The notes beneath the pieces are model-generated. The model worked only from the letters and a program-made list of their open reading frames with translations. It did not search any database and was not told where the DNA came from. This document shows positions 45,489 to 54,175 of a stretch of DNA of 64,000 nt, one piece after another. The stretch comes from Nocardia sp. MH4 (GTDB lineage: Bacteria; Actinomycetota; Actinomycetes; Mycobacteriales; Mycobacteriaceae): the NCBI RefSeq assembly GCF_019266065.1, contig NZ_LPNR01000105.1, positions 59,023 through 123,022 of the forward strand, given 5' to 3'. A program made the position numbers and the translations under genes. How positions within the stretch are numbered: position 1 is the stretch's first letter; every line of letters begins with the position of its first letter.

Positions 45489-46679
45489 ATGAGTGCAGAT
45501 ACGTCGGCAATGTCGCCGACCGGGCTCTCCACGTCCGATCTCTATTCGATCGAGCACAACGGCGGCCCACTGCGGATCGCGATGGTGGTTCCACCGTATT
45601 TCGACGTCCCCCCGAAGGCCTACGGCGGCGTCGAGGCCGTAGTCGCCGATCTGGTCGACTCGCTGTGTGAGCGCGGCCATCACGTCACCCTGTTCGGCGC
45701 GGGCGAGCCGGGTACCAAGGCGGATTTCGTCCCGCTGTGGGACCGGATCGTCCCGGAACGACTCGGTGATCCGTTCCCCGAGGTGGTGCACGCGCTCCGC
45801 GTGCGCCGCGCGATCGAGCGTCTGGCCGAGACCCAAGGCATCGACCTGGTGCACGATCACACCTTCGCCGGCCCGCTCAACGCCCCGGCGTACGCCAATC
45901 TGGGCCTGCCGACGGTGGTCACCGTGCACGGGCCGGTGCAGGACGACTGCTACCGCTACTACCGCGAATTGGGCGAGGAATGCTCGCTCGTCGCGATCAG
46001 CGACCGGCAGCGCGAACTCGCGCCCGAACTGCCGTGGGCGGGCCGGGTGCACAACGCGCTGCGGCCGGACCAGTGGCCGTTCGTGACCGAGAAGCAGGAC
46101 TACGCGCTGTTCCTCGGCCGCTTCACCATGGACAAGGGCCCGCATCTGGCACTCGACGCCGCGCACGCGGCGGGCATCCCGCTCATCCTGGCGGGCAAGT
46201 GTTCCGAGCCGCCGGAGAAGGCCTATTTCGAGGAATACGTGCGACCGCGGCTGACCGACGCCGATCATGTGTTCGGCCTCGCCGACGCGGCGGCCAAGCG
46301 TAAACTGTTGTCCGGAGCACGGTGTCTGCTGTTCCCCATTCGCTGGGAGGAGCCGTTCGGCATGGTGATGATCGAGTCGATGGTCTGCGGAACGCCGGTG
46401 GTCGCGTTGCGCGGTGGTGCCGTGGCCGAGGTCGTGGTCGACGGTGTCACCGGGCGCATCTGCGAGGAACCGAACGAACTGCCCGCCGCCATCGCCGAGG
46501 TCGCGACGTTCGATCCGGCAGCCTGCCGGGCGCACGTGGAAGCGAATTTCGGCGCCGACACCCTCGGTGGCGGCTATGAGCAGGTGTACCGGCAACTGCT
46601 GGCCCGCACCACGATCGGCTACGGCAACGCCTTCACGATGCCGATACCGGTCGGGGCGGCGGTGAGTGGGCGCGGATGA
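45489..46679 (+). CDS. Glycosyltransferase family 4 protein
   Basis: A 396-residue GT-B fold glycosyltransferase. LRIAMVVPPYFDVPPKAYGG followed by VEAVVADL is the family N-terminus with the acceptor loop, DLVHDHTFAG and VTVHGP follow, LFLGRFTMDKGPHLALDAA starts the donor domain, and EEPFGMVMIESMVCGTPVVA is the EX7E nucleotide-sugar motif. The product is unknown. A ggaaggaagg site precedes ATG at 45489. A TACGTT box at 45316-45321 is a candidate -10, leaving a leader of about 160 nt; the 263-bp gap upstream shows no gene. Its stop overlaps the next gene by 4 bases (ATGA), so both act together. Confidence 0.85.
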   Translation: MSADTSAMSPTGLSTSDLYSIEHNGGPLRIAMVVPPYFDVPPKAYGGVEAVVADLVDSLCERGHHVTLFGAGEPGTKADFVPLWDRIVPERLGDPFPEVVHALRVRRAIERLAETQGIDLVHDHTFAGPLNAPAYANLGLPTVVTVHGPVQDDCYRYYRELGEECSLVAISDRQRELAPELPWAGRVHNALRPDQWPFVTEKQDYALFLGRFTMDKGPHLALDAAHAAGIPLILAGKCSEPPEKAYFEEYVRPRLTDADHVFGLADAAAKRKLLSGARCLLFPIRWEEPFGMVMIESMVCGTPVVALRGGAVAEVVVDGVTGRICEEPNELPAAIAEVATFDPAACRAHVEANFGADTLGGGYEQVYRQLLARTTIGYGNAFTMPIPVGAAVSGRG

Positions 46680-48820
46680 GCCTGAACAACGCGTCGTCGC
46701 CGAGCCCGCTCAACGCGGGGGAACCCGCGGGGCTCGGCGGCAACGGCGGCAACGTCACCCTGGTCGAAGGCGGCACCTTCTGCCTGTCCGATCGGCTCGG
46801 TGACATCGAGCCCGGCAAGCCGCAGGGTCTGTTCTTCCGTGACGCGCGGGTGATCTCGCGCTGGGAGCTGATGATCGACGGTAAGCGGCCGGAGCCGCTG
46901 TCGGTCCTCAGCCCGGAGGCCTTCGCAGGGCGGTTCGTGCTGCGCAGGCCGCCGCAGCAAGGTCGTGCCGACAGCACCCTGCTGGTCGTGCGCGACCGGC
47001 TCGTCGCCGAGGGCATGCACGAGCTGATCACCCTGGAGAACATGAGCCGCGAGGCCACGGCGGTGGTGCTCGAACTGCACGTCGACGCCGATTTCGTCGA
47101 CCTGTTCTCGGTGAAGGAAGGCCGGATGGGCGGGCGCCGCGCGGAGATGACGACCTCCGACGGCGAACTGCTGCTGCACGACCGGGCCGACCTGTCGCGC
47201 GGGCTCGCGCTCACCTCGACGGTCGAGCCGATGGTGCTGCCCGGCACCATGATCTGGCGCGTCGTCGTGCCCGCGGGTGGCCGCTGGCAGACCGAGATCA
47301 CCGCGCAACCGGCGGGTGCCGCGCAGCGCCCGCAGACCCAGGGCACCCCCGGTGAGCGCTACCGGGCCAGCGAACCGGTACGCAAGATCCAGGCCTGGCG
47401 GGCCACCGCCACCGACATCAGCGCCGATTCCGGGTTGCTCAACCAGATCCTGCGCCGCACCGAGAGCGACCTGGGCGCGTTGCAGATCCACACCGATTCC
47501 GGCACGGGCAGACCGTTCGTCGCCGCGGGCGCGCCCTGGTTCATGACGCTGTTCGGCCGGGACTCGCTGCTCACGGCATGGATGTCGCTGCCGCTGGAGA
47601 CCGACCTGGCCCTGGGCACGCTGCAGCAGCTGGCCGAATTGCAGGGCCAGACGGTCGATCCGCTGGTGGAGGAGGAACCGGGCCGGATCATGCACGAGAT
47701 GCGGCGCGGCCCCTCGGTTGGTCAGGTGCTCGGCGGGCAGATCTACTACGGCACCGTCGACGCCACACCGCTGTTCGTGATGCTGCTGGCCGAGTGCCTG
47801 CGCTGGGGCGCCGACCCGGCCTCGATCGCGACCCTGCTGCCCGCGGCCGATGCCGCGATCGGCTGGATCACCGATTTCGGCGACCGCGACGACGACGGGT
47901 TCGTCGAGTACGTGCGCGCCACCGATCGCGGGCTGATCAACCAGGGCTGGAAGGACAGCTTCGACGGGATCAACGACGCCGCGGGGCATATCGCGCAGGC
48001 CCCGATCGCGCTGTGCGAGGTGCAGGGGTACGTGTACGCGGCGTATCTGGCCCGGGCGGAGCTGGCCGATCAGTTCGACGATCCCGCGATGGCGACGCGG
48101 ATGCGCGAGCGGGCCGCCGAGCTACGAACCAAGTTCGCCGAGCAGTTCTGGCTACCTCAGTGTGGTTGGTACGCGGTGGCCCTGGACGGCAGCAAGCGGC
48201 AGGTCGACGCGCTCACCAGCAACGCGGCCCACTGCCTGTGGTCGGGGATCGCCACTGACGAACACGCCGAGAGCCTGATCGCGAATCTGGCCAAGGCCGA
48301 GATGGATTCGGGGTTCGGTCTCCGCACGCTGGCCTCGACCATGGGCGCCTACAACCCGATGAGTTATCACTGCGGTTCGGTGTGGCCGCACGACACGGCG
48401 ATCGCGGTCGCCGGGTTGATGCGGTACCAGCACGTGCCGGGCGCGGTGGCATTGGCGACGAAGCTGTCGGCCGGATTGCTCGACGCCGCTGCCGCGTTCG
48501 ACGGCAGGCTGCCCGAGTTGTTCTGCGGTTTCCCGCGTGCCCGCTTCGCGTCGCCGGTGCCCTATCCCACCTCGTGTTCGCCGCAGGCGTGGGCCAGTGC
48601 CGCGCCGCTGCTGCTGGTGCGCTCGTTCCTCGGGCTCGACCCCGATGTGCCCGCCAAGACCCTGACCGTGCGGCCGCAGGTGCCGCAGGCGTGGGGGTGT
48701 GTGCGGCTCTCGGAGTTCCGGCTCGGTGACGTCACCGTCGATGTCGAGGTCTGCGGGTCGGCGGTGACCGTGACCGGCTTGCCCGAAGGATGGGCGCTGA
48801 TCACCGACGAGCAGTCCTAG
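46676..48820 (+). CDS. Glycogen debranching-like amylo-alpha-1,6-glucosidase
   Basis: A 714-residue protein with an N-terminal beta-sandwich of the GDE_N_bis type (residues about 25-230: TLVEGGTFCLSDRLGDI, GLFFRDARVISRWEL) and a C-terminal (alpha/alpha)6 barrel like amylo-1,6-glucosidase/GH63 enzymes (GAPWFMTLFGRDSLLTAWM, LINQGWKDSFDGIND, MSYHCGSVWPHDTAIAVAGL, PYPTSCSPQAWASAA). The acids in FGRDS and GWKDS are likely catalytic or substrate-binding. It overlaps the upstream GT4 gene, a pairing seen in other bacteria whose polysaccharide is undefined; storage glucan or a stress sugar is a reasonable guess. A strong hairpin follows. Confidence 0.85.
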   Translation: MSLNNASSPSPLNAGEPAGLGGNGGNVTLVEGGTFCLSDRLGDIEPGKPQGLFFRDARVISRWELMIDGKRPEPLSVLSPEAFAGRFVLRRPPQQGRADSTLLVVRDRLVAEGMHELITLENMSREATAVVLELHVDADFVDLFSVKEGRMGGRRAEMTTSDGELLLHDRADLSRGLALTSTVEPMVLPGTMIWRVVVPAGGRWQTEITAQPAGAAQRPQTQGTPGERYRASEPVRKIQAWRATATDISADSGLLNQILRRTESDLGALQIHTDSGTGRPFVAAGAPWFMTLFGRDSLLTAWMSLPLETDLALGTLQQLAELQGQTVDPLVEEEPGRIMHEMRRGPSVGQVLGGQIYYGTVDATPLFVMLLAECLRWGADPASIATLLPAADAAIGWITDFGDRDDDGFVEYVRATDRGLINQGWKDSFDGINDAAGHIAQAPIALCEVQGYVYAAYLARAELADQFDDPAMATRMRERAAELRTKFAEQFWLPQCGWYAVALDGSKRQVDALTSNAAHCLWSGIATDEHAESLIANLAKAEMDSGFGLRTLASTMGAYNPMSYHCGSVWPHDTAIAVAGLMRYQHVPGAVALATKLSAGLLDAAAAFDGRLPELFCGFPRARFASPVPYPTSCSPQAWASAAPLLLVRSFLGLDPDVPAKTLTVRPQVPQAWGCVRLSEFRLGDVTVDVEVCGSAVTVTGLPEGWALITDEQS

Positions 48821-48827
48821 GACGGCA

Positions 48828-48860
48828 CAGGGGCCGGACCCGTGGTGGATCCGGCCCCTG
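48828..48860. terminator. Bidirectional terminator, debranching enzyme gene / kdpC
   Basis: caggggccgga (48828-48838) pairs perfectly with tccggcccctg (48850-48860) across an 11-nt loop. It lies between the convergent genes, 7 bp past the first stop codon. Confidence 0.75.
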
Positions 48861-48868
48861 CTCAGGAC

Positions 48869-49738
48869 TCAGCCGCGGACGGGAAACCGTTCGTCCAGAG
48901 CGAGATTGAGCTCGACGACATTCACCCGGGGCTCGCCGAGGAACCCGAGCGTGCGCCCGGCGGTGTGCGCCGCGACCAGATCACGCACCTGATCGCCGGT
49001 GAGGCCGCGCGCCTTCGCCACCCGCTCGACCTGGATGGCCGCGTACGCGGGGGAGATGTGCGGGTCCAGGCCGCTGCCGCTCGCGGTGACCGCGTCGGCG
49101 GGGACCGCCGCTTCGGCCGGGGCGTCGCCGAGGACCGGGATGATCCGGCCGACCGAGTAGTCCTCGCCTTCCTGCGCGCATTCCACGGTGACGCCGCGGA
49201 ACGTGGCCAGGAACGGCCGCGCCGGGCAGAGCTCGTTGACGCTGACGACCTGCACCGGTCGCGACACATCGCCGTCGGCATCGCGCGGACCGATCACCGA
49301 GAGCACCGCGCCGACACCGTCTTTCGTGCAGAACTGGCGGGCGCCGTCGACCCCCTCACGGTCGCCGACCTCCTTCGATCGGGTGCACACGGTGGTGAGC
49401 AGGCTGGTGCGGGCGGCGGTGTCGACGATGTCCTCGGGACCCAGATTGCTCGCGGCGGTGGCCAGCGGGTCGTAGCCGTCTCCCGCGGCCGACGGGCGGC
49501 TCTGGAAGTACTGCACCATGGCCTTGCCGTCGGCGTCGGTGAACGACTGCCCGATCAGGCTGGAGCCCACCAGCTTTCCGTCCCGCTCGATCAGTGAGCC
49601 GTCGGCATTGTCGTGGAGTCCCGGCAGTTGCGCGACCGCGAAAACCGCGACGGGGTACACGATTCCGGTGATCGCGGTCAGCACGAGCAGGGCGCGCAGG
49701 GCGGCCAGGTGCTGGCGGATCCAGGTTGACATACGCAT
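48869..49738 (-). CDS. kdpC: Potassium-transporting ATPase subunit C, enlarged
   Basis: The single-TM subunit of the KdpFABC potassium pump. At 289 residues it is about 80-100 longer than typical KdpC. The TM (about 13-36) and QSFTDADGKAMVQYFQSRPS plus ASNLGP are normal, as is ASGSGLDPHISPAYAAIQ near the end. Between them (about 101-212) is an extra extracytoplasmic segment with four cysteines (118, 137, 171, 187), which could form two disulfides. ATG at 49738 begins 1 bp after the kdpB stop; a second ATG at 49732 is possible. It is the last gene of kdpFABC. Confidence 0.92.
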   Translation of the reverse strand: MRMSTWIRQHLAALRALLVLTAITGIVYPVAVFAVAQLPGLHDNADGSLIERDGKLVGSSLIGQSFTDADGKAMVQYFQSRPSAAGDGYDPLATAASNLGPEDIVDTAARTSLLTTVCTRSKEVGDREGVDGARQFCTKDGVGAVLSVIGPRDADGDVSRPVQVVSVNELCPARPFLATFRGVTVECAQEGEDYSVGRIIPVLGDAPAEAAVPADAVTASGSGLDPHISPAYAAIQVERVAKARGLTGDQVRDLVAAHTAGRTLGFLGEPRVNVVELNLALDERFPVRG

Positions 49739-49739
49739 T

Positions 49740-51887
49740 TCAGGACATCCCGGGGAGGAGTTGGACGAGCAGGTCGATGATCTTGATGCCGAGGAACGGC
49801 GCGATGATGCCGCCCAGGCCGTAGATCGTCAGGTTGCGGCTCAACAGGGTCGAGGCATCGCTCGGCCGGTAGTCGACACCGCGCAGCGCCAGCGGGATGA
49901 GCGCCACGATGATGATCGCGTTGAAGATGACCGCGGACAGGATCGCCGACTGCGGGCTGGCCAGGCGCATGATGTTCAGCGCGTCCAGGCCGGGGAACAG
50001 TGCCACGAACAACGCGGGAATGATCGCGAAGTACTTGGCGATGTCATTGGCGATGGAGAACGTGGTGAGCGCGCCGCGGGTGATCAGCAGCTGCTTGCCG
50101 ATCTCCACGATCTCGATCAGTTTGGTCGGGTCCGAATCCAGATCGACCATGTTGCCCGCCTCTTTGGCGGCCGAGGTGCCGGTGTTCATCGCCACGCCCA
50201 CGTCGGCCTGGGCCAGCGCGGGAGCGTCGTTGGTGCCGTCGCCGGTCATCGCGACCAGGCGGCCGCCGTCCTGCTCCTTCTTGATCAGGGCGAGCTTGTC
50301 CTCCGGCGTCGCTTCGGCGAGGAAGTCGTCCACCCCCGCTTCGTCGGCGATCGCCTTCGCGGTGAGCGGGTTGTCGCCGGTGATCATCACCGTGCGAATG
50401 CCCATGCGGCGCATCTCGTCGAAGCGTTCCCGCATGCCCTGCTTGACGACGTCCTTGAGATGGATGACCCCGAGCAGCCGCGGGGTGCCGTCCTTGACCT
50501 CACCGACCACCAGCGGCGTGCCGCCCGAGGCCGAGATGCCGTCGACGATCGCCGTGGCGTCGCTGGGGACCGAACCACCCTGGGCCCGAACCCATTCGAT
50601 CACCGCACCCGCTGCCCCCTTGCGCAGCTGGTGCCCATCGGCGAGGTCGACACCCGACATGCGGGTCTGCGCGGTGAACTCCACCCAGGTGGCACCGGGC
50701 AGCTCGCCCGCGGAACGTTCCCGCTTGTCGAACGTCTGCTTGGCGAACACGACGATCGACCGCCCCTCCGGCGTCTCGTCGGCCAGGCTCGACAGCTGGG
50801 CGGCGTCGGCGAGTTCGTCGTCGAGAATGCCCGGCATCGGGACGAATGCGGCCGCCTGCCGGTTGCCGAGGGTGATGGTGCCGGTCTTGTCGAGCAGCAG
50901 CGTGTTCACATCGCCCGCCGCTTCGACCGCGCGACCCGACATGGCCAGCACATTGCGCTGCACGAGGCGGTCCATCCCGGCGATGCCGATGGCCGAGAGC
51001 AGCGCGCCGATGGTGGTCGGGATGAGGCAGACCAGCAACGAGACCATCACGATGCCGGTGATGCCGTGCGCGTCCAGCGCCGAAGTATCCGGCACGCCGG
51101 GGTTGTTCGACTTGGCGAAGATCGCCAGCGGCTGCAGCGTGGTGACCGCGAAGACGAAGATGATCGTGAGCGCGGCCAGCAGGATGTTGAGCGCGATCTC
51201 GTTCGGGGTCTTCTGGCGGCTGGCGCCTTCGACGAGCGCGATCATCTTGTCGATGAAGCTGGCGCCGGGCTCCTGGGTGATCCGCACGACGATCCGGTCC
51301 GAGAGCACCGTGGTGCCGCCGGTGACGGCCGACCGGTCACCGCCGGATTCGCGGATGACCGGGGCGGATTCGCCGGTGATGGCCGATTCGTCGACCGAGG
51401 CGATGCCTTCGACGACGTCACCGTCACCGGGGATGACCTGACCGGCCTCGACCACGACGACGTCACCGCGGCGCAGTTCGGTCGCGGCGACCCGTTCCTC
51501 GATGATGCGGCCACCGGGGGTCCAGTCGGCCAGCCTGCGCGCGACGGTGTCGGTCTTGGCCTTGCGCAGCGTGTCGGCCTGGGCCTTGCCGCGGCCCTCC
51601 GCGACGGCCTCGGCCAGGTTGGCGAAGACCACGGTGAGCCACAGCCACACCGCGATCGCCCAGGCGAAGAAGCTCGGATCGGCGATCGCCAGGATGGTCG
51701 ACCACGCCGCGCCGATCTCGACGATCAGCATGACGGGGTTCTTCCACAGCGTGCGCGGATCGAGTTTGCGCAGTGCGTCCGGCAGGGAAGTGAGCAGCAG
51801 CTTCGGATCCAGGACGCCCTTCTGTACGCCCTTGGTCCGGTGTTCGGGCCGCGGCGCGGCCGGTGTTTCGAGGGTAGGACTTGTCAT
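49740..51887 (-). CDS. kdpB: Potassium-transporting ATPase ATP-binding subunit
   Basis: The P-type ATPase subunit that powers KdpFABC. It has 715 residues. TGES (171-174) is the actuator loop, and [12 protein letters not shown] has the phosphorylated Asp333. [33 protein letters not shown] and [18 protein letters not shown] complete the P-domain. The serine of TGESAPV is in the regulatory TGES loop region known to be phosphorylated in E. coli. The stop is 1 bp from kdpC and the start 1 bp from kdpA, so translation is probably coupled. Confidence 0.97.
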   Translation of the reverse strand: MTSPTLETPAAPRPEHRTKGVQKGVLDPKLLLTSLPDALRKLDPRTLWKNPVMLIVEIGAAWSTILAIADPSFFAWAIAVWLWLTVVFANLAEAVAEGRGKAQADTLRKAKTDTVARRLADWTPGGRIIEERVAATELRRGDVVVVEAGQVIPGDGDVVEGIASVDESAITGESAPVIRESGGDRSAVTGGTTVLSDRIVVRITQEPGASFIDKMIALVEGASRQKTPNEIALNILLAALTIIFVFAVTTLQPLAIFAKSNNPGVPDTSALDAHGITGIVMVSLLVCLIPTTIGALLSAIGIAGMDRLVQRNVLAMSGRAVEAAGDVNTLLLDKTGTITLGNRQAAAFVPMPGILDDELADAAQLSSLADETPEGRSIVVFAKQTFDKRERSAGELPGATWVEFTAQTRMSGVDLADGHQLRKGAAGAVIEWVRAQGGSVPSDATAIVDGISASGGTPLVVGEVKDGTPRLLGVIHLKDVVKQGMRERFDEMRRMGIRTVMITGDNPLTAKAIADEAGVDDFLAEATPEDKLALIKKEQDGGRLVAMTGDGTNDAPALAQADVGVAMNTGTSAAKEAGNMVDLDSDPTKLIEIVEIGKQLLITRGALTTFSIANDIAKYFAIIPALFVALFPGLDALNIMRLASPQSAILSAVIFNAIIIVALIPLALRGVDYRPSDASTLLSRNLTIYGLGGIIAPFLGIKIIDLLVQLLPGMS

Positions 51888-51888
51888 C

Positions 51889-53559
51889 TCAGTGAATTCC
51901 TTCGGCGAGCGGCCCGAGCGCGAGGGCGGGCAGGAAGGTGAGCGCGACCAGGATCACCGTCACACCGACGACCATGCCGACGAACTGCGGCCGGTGCGTC
52001 GGCAGCGTGCCGATCGACGCGGGAGTGGTGCCCTGCTGGGCCAGCGAACCGGCCAGCGCCAGGACGAAGATGATCGGCAGGAACCGCCCGAACACCATGG
52101 CCAGGCCGAGCGCGGTGTTGAACCACTCGGTGTTGCCGGTGAGTCCGGCGAAGGCGGAACCGTTGTTGTTGGCCGCGGAGGTGAAGGCGTAGAGCACTTC
52201 CGAGAGGCCGTGCGGGCCGCTGTTGAGCATGCCGGCCCGCTGGCCGGGCAGTGCCATCGCGATCGCGGTGCCGATCAGCACGATCAGCGGACTCACCAGG
52301 AAATAGGAAGCGGCCAGCTTGATCTCGCGCGGCGTGATCTTCTTGCCGAGGTACTCCGGCGTGCGGCCGACCATCAGGCCCGCCACGAACACCGTGATCA
52401 CGGCGAGGATCAGCATGCCGTAGAGACCGGAGCCGACACCGCCGGGCGCGACCTCGCCCAGTTGCATGTTGAACATCGTCATCAGGCCGCCGAGGCTGGT
52501 GTAGGAATCGTGGAACGAGTTCACCGCGCCGGTCGAGGTGAGGGTGGTCGCGCCGGCGAAGGTCGCCGAATTCGCCACGCCGAAACGGGTTTCCACGCCC
52601 TCCATGGACGCGCCGATCGCGGTCGGCACCGTGCCGTGGTGCTGGAGCTGGAACAGGTTGGTCAGCGTGATGCTGGTGAGCGCGATGGTGCCCATCACCG
52701 CGACGATCGCGTAGCCCTGCTTGGTGCTGCCGACCATCCGGCCGAATGTGCGCGGCAGCGAGAACGCGATCACCATCAGCAGGAAGATCTCCAGGAAATT
52801 CGTCCAGGTGCTCGCGTTCTCGAACGGATGCGCCGCGTTGGCGTTGTAGAAGCCGCCGCCGTTGGTGCCGAGTTCCTTGATGACTTCCTGGCTCGCGACC
52901 GGGCCGCCGGTCAGCGTCTGCTCGGCGCCGCCGAGGGTCTGGGCGACCTGATCGTGCACGTGGAAGTTCTGGATGACACCGCCGGCGATCAGCACGATCG
53001 CGAAGACGAACGCGATCGGCAGCAGGATCCGCAGGGTGCCGCGTACCAGGTCGACCCAGAAGTTGCCGAGCTCACCGGTGTGGCGGCGGGCGAAGCCGCG
53101 CACCAGCGCGATCGCCACCGCCATGCCGACGGCCGCGGAGACGAAGTTCTGCACCGCCAGCCCGGCCATCTGCACGAGGTGGCCCTGGGTCGACTCGCCG
53201 GAGTAGTTCTGCCAGTTCGTGTTGGTGACGAAGCTGACGGCGGTGTTCCAGGCCAGCGCCGGGGTCATCGCGGTGCCGGGGTCGTTCAGATGCAGCGGCA
53301 GCGCGCCCTGCACCAGCTGGAAGAAGAACAGGAACAGGATGCTCACCGCCGAGAATGCCAGCACACTGCGGGCATAGACCGGCCAGGTCTGCTCGACCTC
53401 GGGTTTCGCGCCGATGGCACGGTAGATCAGCCGCTCGGCGCGGGAGTGCTTGTCGCTGCTGTAGACCCGGTACATGTAGTCGCCGAGCGGCACATGCACC
53501 AGGGCCAGCGTGATGACCAGGGCCGCCACGAAGGCGATCCCCGCTGTTGTCGTGTTCAC
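51889..53559 (-). CDS. kdpA: Potassium-transporting ATPase subunit A
   Basis: The channel-like subunit that selects potassium. It has 556 residues and about ten membrane segments. [14 protein letters not shown] is the N-terminal motif; selectivity loops are visible as [40 protein letters not shown] segments and [20 protein letters not shown] at 53559 lies directly against the kdpF stop codon. All kdp structural genes are packed with gaps of 0-1 bp. Confidence 0.97.
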   Translation of the reverse strand: MNTTTAGIAFVAALVITLALVHVPLGDYMYRVYSSDKHSRAERLIYRAIGAKPEVEQTWPVYARSVLAFSAVSILFLFFFQLVQGALPLHLNDPGTAMTPALAWNTAVSFVTNTNWQNYSGESTQGHLVQMAGLAVQNFVSAAVGMAVAIALVRGFARRHTGELGNFWVDLVRGTLRILLPIAFVFAIVLIAGGVIQNFHVHDQVAQTLGGAEQTLTGGPVASQEVIKELGTNGGGFYNANAAHPFENASTWTNFLEIFLLMVIAFSLPRTFGRMVGSTKQGYAIVAVMGTIALTSITLTNLFQLQHHGTVPTAIGASMEGVETRFGVANSATFAGATTLTSTGAVNSFHDSYTSLGGLMTMFNMQLGEVAPGGVGSGLYGMLILAVITVFVAGLMVGRTPEYLGKKITPREIKLAASYFLVSPLIVLIGTAIAMALPGQRAGMLNSGPHGLSEVLYAFTSAANNNGSAFAGLTGNTEWFNTALGLAMVFGRFLPIIFVLALAGSLAQQGTTPASIGTLPTHRPQFVGMVVGVTVILVALTFLPALALGPLAEGIH

Positions 53560-53646
53560 CTAGAACCTCTCGGGAAAGAGCAGCGCCGCGACCATGTACA
53601 CGGCGACGAGGACGGCCAGAACCAGACCGACAAGGTTCGCGATCAC
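53560..53646 (-). CDS. kdpF: KdpF, small stabilising subunit
   Basis: A 28-residue single-TM peptide, MIANLVGLVLAVLVAVYMVA then ALLFPERF, whose hydrophobic helix and PERF-type end are typical of KdpF. It stabilises the KdpFABC complex in the membrane. GTG at 53646 overlaps the stop of the upstream small ORF (GTGA), and its TAG abuts kdpA. It is too short for routine ORF calling but its place at the head of kdpABC makes it secure. Confidence 0.92.
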   Translation of the reverse strand: MIANLVGLVLAVLVAVYMVAALLFPERF

Positions 53647-53726
53647 AGCTTCTCCACCCCCCGCTGGACCACGCCCAGCAGCGCGAAGATCGCCACGGTG
53701 AGCACCGTGAACACCACGACAGACAT
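53643..53726 (-). CDS. Unnamed 27-residue membrane peptide at the head of kdpFABC
   Basis: MSVVVFTVLTVAIFALLGVV then QRGVEKL: a single TM helix with a basic end. It has the best ribosome-binding site of the region (aaggagg, 6 nt before ATG) and overlaps kdpF by a GTGA, so it is very likely translated and coupled to the operon. No named family is recognised. It resembles the start of the 54-residue ORF at the head of the divergent kdpD operon (both open MSVV followed by a TM). It could be a regulator or assembly factor of the Kdp system; that is inference. Confidence 0.65.
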   Translation of the reverse strand: MSVVVFTVLTVAIFALLGVVQRGVEKL

Positions 53727-53797
53727 TTCCAACCTCCTTGCGCTCCGAGGTGAAGCGCCTAGGTGAGTGAAACGCCGGATCAGGGCTCGGCGTGGTT

Positions 53798-53813
53798 TCC
53801 TTACGACTCCTTA
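53798..53813. promoter_or_regulatory. Possible KdpE tandem half-sites
   Basis: TCCTTA at 53798-53803 repeats at 53808-53813, a 10-bp pitch that puts both on one DNA face, as OmpR-family regulators bind. It lies in the 284-bp gap between the divergent kdp operons, about 72-90 bp upstream of the small ORF before kdpF. The match to any known KdpE consensus was not tested. Confidence 0.4.
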
Positions 53814-54010
53814 GCGCCGGGCGGCACGGCCTTTGCGGAATGTTGACGCGTCGCCCGGGGAAGGGTGTGAGGATGCCGTCAAGGCAGGGTCGATAGCCGT
53901 CAACACACCGTAAAGATCGAGATCAGGCCGTACTCGCGCGACTACAAAGGGTGTGCACCGGCGGGCGAAGGGCACCGTCGGCCCCTGTGTTCACGGAAAG
54001 AGAGATCGCG

Positions 54011-54175
54011 GTGTCTGTTGTGACCCTTGCGGTGATCTTCGGTTTCGTCGCATCGCTGCTGCTGATCCGGGTGCTCGGCCGGCTCAACACCTCACACGCG
54101 CCGATGGTGACCGTCGGTGTGTTGCCGGTGCGCCCGCAGGCCCCGGCGCGTCGACCCGCGATGATGGACAGGTGA
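54011..54175 (+). CDS. Unnamed 54-residue membrane protein at the head of kdpDE
   Basis: A single-TM ORF: MSVVTLAVIFGFVASLLLIR, then a short linker and a proline/arginine-rich tail ending PAMMDR. GTG at 54011 follows a gaaagagag site, and its TGA overlaps the kdpD GTG (GTGA), indicating translational coupling to the sensor kinase. The frame is open upstream to 53951, but the MSVV start matches the small ORF before kdpF. It is not recognised as a named family. The tail would be cytosolic if the N-terminus is outside. It might link pump and sensor; this is inference. Confidence 0.6.
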   Translation: MSVVTLAVIFGFVASLLLIRVLGRLNTSHAPMVTVGVLPVRPQAPARRPAMMDR

